From an uncultured Leuconostoc sp. (GTDB taxonomy: Bacteria; Bacillota; Bacilli; Lactobacillales; Lactobacillaceae), in contig USIU01000081.1 of assembly GCA_900554745.1 (NCBI GenBank), positions 1 through 5,835 on the forward strand: a stretch of 5,835 nucleotides of DNA. Direction: 5' to 3'. A program made the position numbers and the translations under genes. Positions 1 to 5,383 of the stretch are shown here, one piece after another (the first letter of the stretch is position 1; every line of letters starts with the position of its first letter). The notes below the pieces were generated by a model. The model saw only the letters and a program-made list of their open reading frames with translations, had not been told where the DNA came from and made no database searches.

Positions 1-865
1 CCGGCGTGATTTTAACCATGCCCGTCCCAAAGTCTTTTTCAACGTATTCATCGGCAATAATTGGAATTTCACGACCAACCAGTGGGACCATGACTGTCTT
101 ACCAATCAAATCCTTGTAACGCTCATCACTTGGGTGAACCGCCACGGCCACATCACCAAACATTGTTTCTGGTCGGGTGGTAGCAATTTCGATGTAGTCT
201 TTGCCATCAAAAGTGGTCCCGTCAGTGAATGGGTACTTCACATGATAGAACGCCCCTTCATCATCTTGATAAATCACTTCGATATCGGATAAGGCTGTTC
301 GCGCTTGGGGATCCCAGTTAATGATATATTCACCACGATAAATCAAGCCTTTATTATAAAGGTCGATAAAGACTTTGTTAACGGCCTTGTTCAAGCCTTC
401 ATCTAAGGTAAAACGTTCACGGTCAAAGTCGAGTGACAGCCCCATCTTACCCCATTGTTGCTTGATTGTAGCGGCATATTCGTTTTTCCAGTCCCAGACT
501 TGCTCGACGAACTTTTCACGGCCCAAGTCATAACGTGAGACCCCTTCACCACGCAGACGTTGTTCCACTTTGGCTTGGGTAGCAATGCCGGCATGATCCA
601 TACCGGGCAACCACAACACGTCCAAGCCCTGCATTTTCTTTTGACGAATAATCATGTCTTGCAGCGTTGTATCCCAAGCATGACCCAAATGCAACTTTCC
701 TGTAACGTTTGGGGGTGGAATCACAATCGCATAAGGTTCTGGTTCTTGCCCCTGGATAGCTTGGTTAGATTCTGGTGCAAATAACTTTTTTTCTTGCCAA
801 CGGTCGTAACGGCCAGCTTCAACCGACGTTGGGTCATATTTTGTAGACATATCAATGTCGCGCAT
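1..865 (-). CDS. valS: Valine--tRNA ligase, N-terminal third (cut by window edge)
   Basis: Cytoplasmic class I aminoacyl-tRNA synthetase that charges tRNA-Val with valine. 288 codons are present before the window ends, about a third of the usual ~880 residues. The Rossmann fold carries the HIGH signature as HLGH at residues 59-62 within PPPNVTGKLHLGHA (50-63), followed by LWLPGMDHAGIATQ near 84-97. The CP1 editing domain is under way by the end, with NWDPQARTALSDIEV (183-197), ATTRPETMFGD (228-238) and GTGMVKITP (280-288); the ATTRPET segment is a conserved part of the Val/Ile/Leu editing site. The ATG at 865 is chosen because AGGAG lies 6 nt upstream; an in-frame ATG at 850 has no comparable ribosome binding site. 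The valine T-box leader directly upstream independently supports the valine assignment. The KMSKS loop and anticodon-binding domain lie outside the window. Confidence 0.97.
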   Translation of the reverse strand, partial: MRDIDMSTKYDPTSVEAGRYDRWQEKKLFAPESNQAIQGQEPEPYAIVIPPPNVTGKLHLGHAWDTTLQDMIIRQKKMQGLDVLWLPGMDHAGIATQAKVEQRLRGEGVSRYDLGREKFVEQVWDWKNEYAATIKQQWGKMGLSLDFDRERFTLDEGLNKAVNKVFIDLYNKGLIYRGEYIINWDPQARTALSDIEVIYQDDEGAFYHVKYPFTDGTTFDGKDYIEIATTRPETMFGDVAVAVHPSDERYKDLIGKTVMVPLVGREIPIIADEYVEKDFGTGMVKITP

Positions 866-887
866 ACTATTCTCCTTTTGTTTATGA

Positions 888-1087
888 TACAAAAAAATCG
901 CCCTAAAATTGTATTAGGACGATTTTCACCGTGGTACCACCTGTATTGCTGATCGTCTGTGTTTAGTACAATGATCAGCCACTCTTATTATTCAACTGAT
1001 TAACACTTAGCAACCTTGGGCATTAACATGACTGATTCACAGCACCATCAGCTCTCTGGGCATGTATTTGCTTAATCCTCTAAGATA
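888..1087 (-). promoter_or_regulatory. Valine-specific T-box riboswitch leader of valS
   Basis: Tandem-decision leader that senses uncharged tRNA-Val and permits readthrough into valS. The base of stem I is CTTAG (1084-1080) paired with CTAAG (1010-1006). A second helix, ACATG/CATGT, closes the apical part, which carries the typical AGAGAG...GGTG...GTGAA elements. The 3' side of the specifier loop reads AAGGTTG; GTT at 1014-1012 is a valine codon followed by a purine, as T-box specifiers usually are. The T-box AGGTGGTACCACGG begins at 942. AGG (942-940) pairs with CCT (918-916) and ACG (932-930) with CGT (921-919), leaving a bulge TGGTACC (939-933). Its TGGT complements an ACCA 3' end, matching a discriminator A in tRNA-Val. 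The competing terminator follows. The exact specifier register is my reading of the fold and not computed. Confidence 0.93.
891..926 (-). terminator. T-box attenuator terminator upstream of valS
   Basis: Read on the minus strand, AAATCGTCCTAA pairs with TTAGGGCGATTT (one G-T wobble) around the loop TACAAT, followed by a run of seven T. Its 5' arm contains the CGTCCT that also forms the 3' side of the antiterminator, so the two structures are mutually exclusive. It ends 25 nt before the valS ATG. Confidence 0.92.
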
Positions 1088-1099
1088 AGCATTATCTTA
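1081..1099. repeat. Perfect 8-3-8 inverted repeat between acyltransferase stop and T-box
   Basis: TAAGATAA-GCA-TTATCTTA is a perfect palindrome immediately after the acyltransferase stop codon. It overlaps the -10 of the predicted valS promoter. On the minus strand it is followed by GAGGATT and not by a T run, so it does not look like a normal intrinsic terminator. It could be a weak 3'-end hairpin of the upstream operon mRNA. Confidence 0.5.
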
Positions 1100-1122
1100 C
1101 TAGAATTTTGGCTGCTCGTCAA
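1094..1122 (-). promoter_or_regulatory. Predicted promoter of the T-box-valS transcript
   Basis: TTGACG at 1122-1117 (5 of 6 consensus) lies 17 nt from TAAGAT at 1099-1094 (4 of 6). The predicted start falls near 1087, just before the base of T-box stem I at 1084, which supports the call. The -35 box lies inside the last codons of the acyltransferase gene, so valS has its own promoter although it follows that gene closely. Confidence 0.6.
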
Positions 1123-2146
1123 GTCCTAGCTTGTGTGGCCAGTTTTGACTCAGATAGGTAACTGGCTGAAATAGCGCACGCAATAGCGGCCATTTTTTCG
1201 TCATATCAATAACGATGAGACTCGTCCCCCAGGCAAAACCAATTAGTAGTACCACTAATAGCACATACTGGTGCAGGCCGACTTTTAATAAAATCACCCG
1301 TCCAATGGAAGCCATCGGTGCATGCACTAAATAAATAATTAGGGAATATTGGCCATACGCAGTGAAATAGTTAGCCAACGGGCCACCATTAAATTTTTGA
1401 CACCAATAGAAGACTAATGGGATACTGGCCAGTTTAGACCAGACATCCGTTGTGGTCATCATATCAGTGGCAAACCAGTCTTGGCCCTGATGCATTTGCC
1501 AAATCAAGCCCCCAAGAAACACAATCCCACTTAAACTCACAATGGCCCAATGCGTCAGCCAGGTTGGCCGTTGTTTGAAAATATAACCGATATAAAAGCT
1601 ACTCGTCCACATGAATACGCCCGCTAGCGCATCAGGAAATGCTGCCGTATACGTCACGGCCAGCCACAAAAATAAACAATAAATGACGCTTTGCAGTAAC
1701 ATCGTCATCCGCAGTAGTGACAGAAAACCCACCAGCACATACACGAAAAACAACACATAAAGATACCAAAGATAGCCGATAGGTTGTGCATAAATGTGCG
1801 CTAGGTCTTGCCATGAATTCAGGTGGTGGACAGCCGATGTGCCATGTTGTAGACAAACATAAATAATGGAAAAAATGACATACGGCACCCCGAGGTTTAC
1901 CAATTTTTTACCGATACTGATGAGATAAGCGCGACTATCTCGCGGTGGCCGATAAACATAACCAGATAAAGCAAAAAAAACGGGCATCACGACCGTAAAT
2001 AGGATTCCCATACTACCGGTGGCAAAGTTTTGTTGCGCTGAAAACTGGCCTGTTTTATACAAGCCTTCCACAACGTGTACAATAACCACACCAAAGATTG
2101 TCACGCCTTTGGCCAAATCTACCCAGGCAATTCTTTTCACTGTCAC
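1100..2146 (-). CDS. Family-3 membrane acyltransferase (OafA/YrhL/WecH-like)
   Basis: 348-residue polytopic membrane protein of the Acyl_transf_3 family. Members transfer acetyl or other acyl groups to cell-surface polysaccharides or related glycans. The first membrane helix has the family pattern, with RIAWVDLAKGVTIFGVVIVH ending at His24, the conserved family histidine. FFALSGYVYR (57-66) matches the second conserved block, WYLYVLFF (127-134) the third, and YSLIIYLVHAPM (267-278) lies in a late helix. About ten hydrophobic segments span residues 10-315, and the C-terminal ~30 residues are hydrophilic. There is no C-terminal SGNH esterase domain. The start is GTG at 2146, preceded by AAGGAG with a 5-nt spacing. 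It begins 33 nt after mazF stops, with no terminator between, so it is probably the last gene of the acpS-alr-mazF transcript. The acceptor cannot be told from sequence; being in an operon with alanine racemase makes a cell-wall or surface glycan plausible, which is inference. Confidence 0.88.
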   Translation of the reverse strand: MTVKRIAWVDLAKGVTIFGVVIVHVVEGLYKTGQFSAQQNFATGSMGILFTVVMPVFFALSGYVYRPPRDSRAYLISIGKKLVNLGVPYVIFSIIYVCLQHGTSAVHHLNSWQDLAHIYAQPIGYLWYLYVLFFVYVLVGFLSLLRMTMLLQSVIYCLFLWLAVTYTAAFPDALAGVFMWTSSFYIGYIFKQRPTWLTHWAIVSLSGIVFLGGLIWQMHQGQDWFATDMMTTTDVWSKLASIPLVFYWCQKFNGGPLANYFTAYGQYSLIIYLVHAPMASIGRVILLKVGLHQYVLLVVLLIGFAWGTSLIVIDMTKKWPLLRALFQPVTYLSQNWPHKLGLDEQPKF

Positions 2147-2179
2147 CGCGACTCCTTCATTTACTAGCTTGTAACCAAA

Positions 2180-2548
2180 CTACTTAATGCCAATGCTAAT
2201 GCGTAATGCCTGTGCAACTTGTTGCATTTCATGTGAATTCGCATTCAGATGCGCAATTTTATCACGCAGTCGCCGCTTATCAATTGTACGCAACTGTTCA
2301 GCTAAAATCACTGAATCACGTTTAATACCACCTAAGTGCGCCGGTAGCAGCACATGTGTTGGTAATTTTGGTTTAGAAATTTGTGACGTAATCGCAACAA
2401 TAATTGTTGTGGGTGAATTAGCATTCCCAACGTCATTTTGTACAATAAGTACTGGTCGTACACCAGACTGTTCTGATCCAATCCCTTGCTTCAGATCAGC
2501 ATAGAATACATCACCACGCATCACTGTTTGATAGGCTTCTTTCATCAT
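2180..2548 (-). CDS. mazF: MazF/EndoA-type mRNA interferase toxin without adjacent antitoxin
   Basis: Small ribosome-independent endoribonuclease of the MazF/PemK/NdoA family, which cleaves single-stranded mRNA at short sequence motifs. The body MRGDVFYADL...GSEQSGVRPVLIVQND...ITSQ...LPTHV...KRDSVILAEQLRTIDKRRL...DKI aligns closely with Bacillus subtilis NdoA as I recall it. The catalytic Arg of GVRPVL (R31 from this start) and the Thr of AITSQ (T54) are both kept, so the enzyme appears intact. The start is uncertain: GTG 2557, ATG 2548, ATG 2545 and ATG 2521 are all in frame, and none has a good ribosome binding site. ATG 2521 begins almost exactly where NdoA begins; I list 2548 as a compromise, near a weak GTGAG. 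It lies a few tens of nt downstream of alr, the usual Firmicutes neighbourhood, but the MazE/NdoAI antitoxin gene that sits between alr and ndoA in Bacillus is absent. Confidence 0.93.
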   Translation of the reverse strand: MMKEAYQTVMRGDVFYADLKQGIGSEQSGVRPVLIVQNDVGNANSPTTIIVAITSQISKPKLPTHVLLPAHLGGIKRDSVILAEQLRTIDKRRLRDKIAHLNANSHEMQQVAQALRISIGIK

Positions 2549-2568
2549 TATTCTCACTTACTATGTAC

Positions 2569-2581
2569 GCGCTCATAGCGC
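2569..2581. repeat. Short GC-rich hairpin between alr and mazF
   Basis: GCGCT-CAT-AGCGC is a 5-bp perfect inverted repeat just after the alr stop codon, in the region that precedes mazF. No T run follows on the minus strand, so it is not an intrinsic terminator. It could tune mRNA stability or access to the mazF start, but nothing in the sequence proves this. Confidence 0.4.
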
Positions 2582-2584
2582 TTT

Positions 2585-3712
2585 TCATTGATAAATTCTT
2601 GGTAATCTTGGCCCGAAAGTAGTTAAAATTTCGTGCGGAATTGTCTGCGCATATTGCGCAAAGTCTTCGACCGTAATTTCAGCATCACCATCTCGACCAA
2701 TTAGGGTGACCACTGTCCCGACCGGATAGTCATGCGCTAACGTAATCACAATTTGATCCATCGTCACACGACCAATAACTTGTTCTTCATGGCCATCAAC
2801 TAACACGGTCATCCCACCCATGCGCCGCAGATACCCATCAGCATAACCAATGGGTAAAGTCGCCACCCATTGCGGTGCTGTCGCTGTATAGGTTGCGCCA
2901 TAACTGACTGATTCACCTGCTTGTAATTGATGAACCGCCCCGATTCGCGACTTTAACGACAACACATTTTTAAGCGCGACTGGCATCGGTAATTCTGGTG
3001 CACCGGGATTGTAACCGTACAACACGGATCCCACCCGAATAGTTGCCGTTTCGATCTGGTCATGATGCCACAAAGCAGAACCGGAATTCGCCAAATGCCA
3101 ATACTGCTTGGGAATACCCACGGCAGTGACCCAAGCATTAAAATACGCAACTTGTTGATCATAATAAGCTTGATTCGTATCATCAGCTGTTGCAAAGTGG
3201 GTGAAGACGCCACTTAGCTGCAAACTTGGGGTTGTCAATACCTTATCATACATTGCGCGTAACGCGGCTTCAGAATGGGCGCCCATGCGTCCCATCCCTG
3301 TATCAACCGCCAATTGCACCATTAATTGATCTTCTGGGCCAAGTAACTGCTCAGCTTCAGTTAACCAAGACAAGGTGCCAACAGCCGGTGTCAAGCGTTG
3401 TGATACCATCACTGGTACATATTGGACATCTTGCACACCCAATAAGATAATATTAAAGTCATCGTATGGTACTTGTTGGCGTAACGCCACACCTTCGGCA
3501 ATCGTGGCAACAGCAAAATCACGCACCCCAATTTCATACAGCGCGGTGGTTACAGGCACGGCACCGTGACCATAGGCGTCAGCTTTGACAACCGCAATTA
3601 GCCGCGTCGCACCAGCATGCGCCATAATTTGTTTGGCATTATACTGTATCGCTGCTAAGTCGATTGTTAACCACGATGGTCGCATCATTAATAATTCATT
3701 ACTATTTGTCAT
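2585..3712 (-). CDS. alr: Alanine racemase (PLP-dependent)
   Basis: Interconverts L- and D-alanine in the cytoplasm, supplying D-Ala for peptidoglycan and for D-alanylation of teichoic acids. The 375 residues match the usual length. The N-terminal TIM barrel carries the PLP-binding lysine in AVVKADAYGHG (K43), followed by DTGMGRMG (137-144, with the conserved Arg142), THFATAD (171-177), LANSGSAL (207-214) and VGSVLYGYNP (227-236). The C-terminal beta domain supplies the second catalytic base in SVSYGATYTA (Y271) and the MD pair at 318-319 in VTMDQIVI. The start ATG at 3712 overlaps the acpS stop as ATGA and has GTGGAG 7 nt upstream; ATGs at 3688 and 3685 are also in frame but have weaker context. 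The overlap implies translational coupling to acpS. mazF follows within a few tens of nt. Confidence 0.98.
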   Translation of the reverse strand: MTNSNELLMMRPSWLTIDLAAIQYNAKQIMAHAGATRLIAVVKADAYGHGAVPVTTALYEIGVRDFAVATIAEGVALRQQVPYDDFNIILLGVQDVQYVPVMVSQRLTPAVGTLSWLTEAEQLLGPEDQLMVQLAVDTGMGRMGAHSEAALRAMYDKVLTTPSLQLSGVFTHFATADDTNQAYYDQQVAYFNAWVTAVGIPKQYWHLANSGSALWHHDQIETATIRVGSVLYGYNPGAPELPMPVALKNVLSLKSRIGAVHQLQAGESVSYGATYTATAPQWVATLPIGYADGYLRRMGGMTVLVDGHEEQVIGRVTMDQIVITLAHDYPVGTVVTLIGRDGDAEITVEDFAQYAQTIPHEILTTFGPRLPRIYQ

Positions 3713-4119
3713 GACAAAACTCCACGTTTTGGAAATAGTCTCAAACTCACTTTTTCCCAGATTGTCAGCCGCTCAATTACAACGACTGTATTGACGACAT
3801 CACCACTATGAGTAATCGCCACGTGTATCGTATAGGGAAAATTTTTAACCTGCATAATTGGCCGCCCATTTGCCTCATTTAGAACCTCAATATCATGCCA
3901 ATGAACTTTGGCACCAATACCGTAACCGGTAGCCTTTGAAAAAGCTTCCTTCGCCGAAAAACGCCCGGCAACAAACTCATGATAGTGCTTACCATGACGT
4001 TCACTTGCCTGGCGACGTTCTGCATCGGTTAAAATTGTCGTCATGAAACTTTCTTGACGCGTGACAATTTGTCCAACGCGGCTAATCGATTCTGTATCAT
4101 TTCCAATACCAATTATCAT
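3709..4119 (-). CDS. acpS: Holo-[acyl-carrier-protein] synthase
   Basis: Transfers 4'-phosphopantetheine from CoA to the conserved serine of apo-ACP, activating it for fatty acid synthesis. MIIGIGNDTESISRV at the N-terminus contains the Mg-binding D8, and AGRFSAKEAFSKA (51-63) contains the second metal ligand E58; both positions match Bacillus AcpS. DIEVLNEANGRPIM and ITHSGDVVNTVVVIE complete the family pattern. The frame stays open upstream to 4368, but that extension reads through the tRNA gene; ATG 4119 gives the standard AcpS N-terminus. The protein is 136 residues, longer than the usual ~120, because about 19 residues follow VVVIER (ending PKRGVLS). This tail runs into alr, with the stop overlapping the alr ATG by 4 nt. 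AGGGAT directly precedes the ATG, and a -10-like TACAAT ends 6 nt before it (see the promoter entry). Confidence 0.96.
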   Translation of the reverse strand: MIIGIGNDTESISRVGQIVTRQESFMTTILTDAERRQASERHGKHYHEFVAGRFSAKEAFSKATGYGIGAKVHWHDIEVLNEANGRPIMQVKNFPYTIHVAITHSGDVVNTVVVIERLTIWEKVSLRLFPKRGVLS

Positions 4120-4154
4120 ATCCCTATTGTAACAAAATGTCCACCATTCACCAA
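4117..4154 (-). promoter_or_regulatory. Predicted acpS promoter with possible leaderless start
   Basis: Extended -10 TGTTACAAT (4134-4126) has TTGGTG (4154-4149, 3 of 6) 17 nt upstream of its TACAAT hexamer. The position 7 nt downstream of the hexamer is 4119, the A of the acpS ATG. A transcript starting there would have no 5' leader. An SD-like AGGG lies inside the 6-nt gap and could serve only longer transcripts. The location after the tRNA terminator supports an operon promoter here. It is unproven, and a more upstream start is possible. Confidence 0.5.
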
Positions 4155-4184
4155 GTAGCGTAAACGGGTTATCTCCCTCATGAT

Positions 4185-4226
4185 TAAAATAAAAATAAAA
4201 AAGCAGTATCATCATGATACTGCTTT
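4185..4226 (-). terminator. Intrinsic terminator after tRNA-Leu
   Basis: Arms at 4200-4211 and 4215-4226 form a perfect 12-bp stem (AAAGCAGTATCA / TGATACTGCTTT) with a 3-nt loop. On the minus strand it is followed by TTTTTTATTTTTATTTT. It lies 8 nt after the end of tRNA-Leu and upstream of the acpS promoter, insulating the tRNA from the acpS operon. Confidence 0.92.
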
Positions 4227-4233
4227 TCTGTGA

Positions 4234-4317
4234 TGCCGTCGGTGGGAGTCGAACCCACACGGTGTTGCCACCACTGGATTTTGAGTCCAGCGCGTCTGCC
4301 AATTCCGCCACAACGGC
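4234..4317 (-). tRNA. tRNA-Leu (anticodon CAA)
   Basis: Class II tRNA of 84 nt without encoded CCA (TCA follows the discriminator). The acceptor stem GCCGTTG (4317-4311) pairs with CGACGGC (4241-4235) with one T-G wobble; the discriminator is A (4234). The anticodon stem CTGGA/TCCAG encloses the loop CTCAAAA with anticodon CAA at 4283-4281, reading UUG. The long variable arm forms GGTG-GCAA-CACC, which, with the A discriminator, identifies leucine. The T arm GTGGG-TTCGACT-CCCAC is intact. It is a single isolated tRNA with its own promoter and terminator. Confidence 0.97.
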
Positions 4318-4358
4318 ATGTATTCTTGTGTTGTTTTTTCGTATCAAACAACTATATA

Positions 4359-4387
4359 AGAATACCAAGAATTAACAGATTCGTCAA
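4359..4387 (-). promoter_or_regulatory. Promoter of tRNA-Leu
   Basis: TTGACG (4387-4382, 5 of 6) and TATTCT (4364-4359, 4 of 6) are separated by exactly 17 nt, with an upstream TGG giving an extended -10. The predicted start near 4352 leaves a leader of about 35 nt before the mature tRNA end at 4317. No terminator is visible between the cadX stop and this promoter, so cadD-cadX mRNA may also read into the tRNA. Confidence 0.7.
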
Positions 4388-4410
4388 CCCCTTTTTTCAA
4401 ATTCAATGGC

Positions 4411-4716
4411 TTATTTTTCTTGACCGTGATCAAAAACGTGATCGACGTGCTTCAACGCGTTATCTAATAGGATTAAAATATGGGAATCGCTGAGACAATA
4501 CAAAACCAAACGTCCTTGGCGCTCTGTTGTCACAAGCTGTGCTTCGCGCAATACCTTCAATTGATGCGACACAGCCGATTGTTCCATATCGAGCTGCGCC
4601 ACAATTTCCGACACGGTATAAGCACGTTCCTGCAACAATGACAAAATGGTCAACCGCTGGCGATTGCCTAAGACTTTAAAAATTTTTTCTAATTCAGTAA
4701 TTGATTTCTTGTTCAT
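4411..4716 (-). CDS. cadX: ArsR/SmtB-family metal-sensing repressor (CadX-like)
   Basis: 101-residue winged-helix repressor, expected to bind DNA as a dimer and release it when it binds metal. LEKIFKVLGNRQRLTILSLL (9-28) is the typical first helical region. The helix-turn-helix is YTVSEIVAQLDMEQSAVSHQ (33-52), followed by LKVLREAQLV and the wing ERQGRLVLY (65-73). The last long helix has D77, H79, H90 and H93, the D-x-H-x10-H-x2-H spacing of the alpha-5 site of CzrA, which senses Zn/Co. The Cys-rich N-terminal site of CadC-type sensors is absent; the only Cys is C74. The gene starts 7 nt after the cadD stop. AGGAG lies only 1 nt before the ATG, too close for a normal ribosome binding site, and an extended -10 precedes it. 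The two palindromes upstream of cadD are its likely targets. The symbol is by analogy with cadDX operons. Confidence 0.9.
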   Translation of the reverse strand: MNKKSITELEKIFKVLGNRQRLTILSLLQERAYTVSEIVAQLDMEQSAVSHQLKVLREAQLVTTERQGRLVLYCLSDSHILILLDNALKHVDHVFDHGQEK

Positions 4717-4731
4717 ACTCCTATTATAACA
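4714..4731 (-). promoter_or_regulatory. Possible internal leaderless promoter of cadX
   Basis: TGTTATAATAGGAGTATG covers the end of cadD and the start of cadX. It has a perfect extended -10 (TGTTATAAT), whose hexamer ends at 4723, so the predicted start (7 nt on) is 4716, the A of the cadX ATG. The -35 at 17-nt spacing is poor (CATCCA), so activity would rest on the extended -10. It overlaps the cadD stop codon TAA (4726-4724). This would give low repressor expression independent of the metal-controlled cadD promoter. Confidence 0.45.
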
Positions 4732-5338
4732 GGCTAATCAAATGCTGGATGGTCCCGGCATCAAATAGGACATAGCCACCCAACAAAACATAAATAATTA
4801 ATTGAATCCAATCACCATACTGGTTCATGAGGCGATGCACTGGCGCAAAATCGGTAAACTTTTTGGCCAAATAAATCACCACCGTCAAGACCAAAACAAA
4901 AATCACCAGAATTGCTGGCAAATAGGCAAAGTTAGCCATTGTAAAGTAAGGAATATAAAGGGCCAAGTTGTCGGCCCCACAAGTCACCGCCGTCAAACCG
5001 ATGACCGTCAGCACAATTTTACGCTGATCCAATCGCGCTAACTTTTCAGCCACCTCTTCTCCTTCATTCTTAGACGAGAAAAACTTTTGTAACCCAATGG
5101 CAATGGGCACAAACCCTAACAAACCGAGAACCCATTCTTCTGGGACGCGCTTTAGCAAAAGCGCAATGGCCACCGCCACAAACACCAAGAGCGCATTCCC
5201 AAGATAAGCGCCCCAAATAATCGCTTTCCGCTGTGGTTGTGTACGGAATTGAGCAAAAAGTAAAAGCAGCACCACGAAATAATCTGACGTTGTGCCAATA
5301 TACGACGTCAACGCCGTTAATAGTGTTTCAATCATCAT
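4724..5338 (-). CDS. cadD: CadD-family cadmium/heavy-metal resistance membrane transporter
   Basis: 204-residue membrane protein of the Cad family (LysE-type transporter superfamily), the usual length for CadD. Members confer cadmium resistance, probably by export. Hydrophobic segments lie at about 5-30, 40-62, 68-86, 108-130, 138-158 and 178-195. The family signatures are YIGTTSDYFVVLLLLFAQ (13-30, with D19 in the first helix) and TCGADNLALYIPYF (119-132, with D123). A charged loop NEGEEVAEKLARLDQRK separates the two halves. ATG 5338 is followed by a second ATG at 5335; GGGGGA sits 4 nt before the first and 7 nt before the second, so either may be used. It is the first gene of cadD-cadX, with a leader of about 30 nt from the operator-embedded promoter. 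Specificity (Cd versus Zn or other) cannot be read from the sequence. Confidence 0.93.
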   Translation of the reverse strand: MMIETLLTALTSYIGTTSDYFVVLLLLFAQFRTQPQRKAIIWGAYLGNALLVFVAVAIALLLKRVPEEWVLGLLGFVPIAIGLQKFFSSKNEGEEVAEKLARLDQRKIVLTVIGLTAVTCGADNLALYIPYFTMANFAYLPAILVIFVLVLTVVIYLAKKFTDFAPVHRLMNQYGDWIQLIIYVLLGGYVLFDAGTIQHLISLL

Positions 5339-5353
5339 CTGTCCCCCAATTTT

Positions 5354-5375
5354 TATATGAATTATTTTTCATATA
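5354..5375. promoter_or_regulatory. ArsR-type operator O1 over the cadD start site
   Basis: Perfect 8-6-8 inverted repeat TATATGAA-N6-TTCATATA, containing the TGAA-N6-TTCA core typical of SmtB/CzrA-class operators. It spans from the last base of the cadD -10 to about +15 relative to the predicted start at 5368, so bound repressor would block initiation. The CadX-like protein encoded downstream is the obvious ligand (inference). Confidence 0.8.
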
Positions 5376-5383
5376 TTATAACA
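5375..5383 (-). promoter_or_regulatory. Extended -10 promoter of cadD-cadX
   Basis: TGTTATAAT has a perfect -10 hexamer at 5380-5375 with an upstream TG. The -35 at 17-nt spacing (AACACA, 5403-5398) is weak, so the extended -10 probably carries the promoter. The predicted start is 5368, 30 nt before the cadD ATG. It is sandwiched between the two operators and touches both. Confidence 0.7.

Noticed and set aside
2145..2160. Five-codon frame ATG-AAG-GAG-TCG-CGG-TGA whose stop overlaps the acyltransferase GTG start
   Set aside because: The ATG comes directly before the AAGGAG that serves the real GTG start. It is probably chance, although translational coupling cannot be excluded.
2187..2504. 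105-codon open frame antisense to mazF on the plus strand
   Set aside because: It lies wholly within the mazF coding region, has no recognisable domain, promoter or ribosome binding site, and is Cys/Ser-rich in the manner of an antisense shadow. It is not a credible antitoxin.
2508..2576. 22-codon frame (MSAYIVSENN...) starting in the alr-mazF hairpin and overlapping the mazF start out of frame
   Set aside because: It has no ribosome binding site, and its ATG sits in the loop of a GC-rich hairpin. It is too short to be a MazE-like antitoxin.
4120..4368. Upstream extension of the acpS reading frame to 4368
   Set aside because: The extension reads through the tRNA-Leu gene and its terminator. 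The AcpS family N-terminus MIIGIG starts at 4119.
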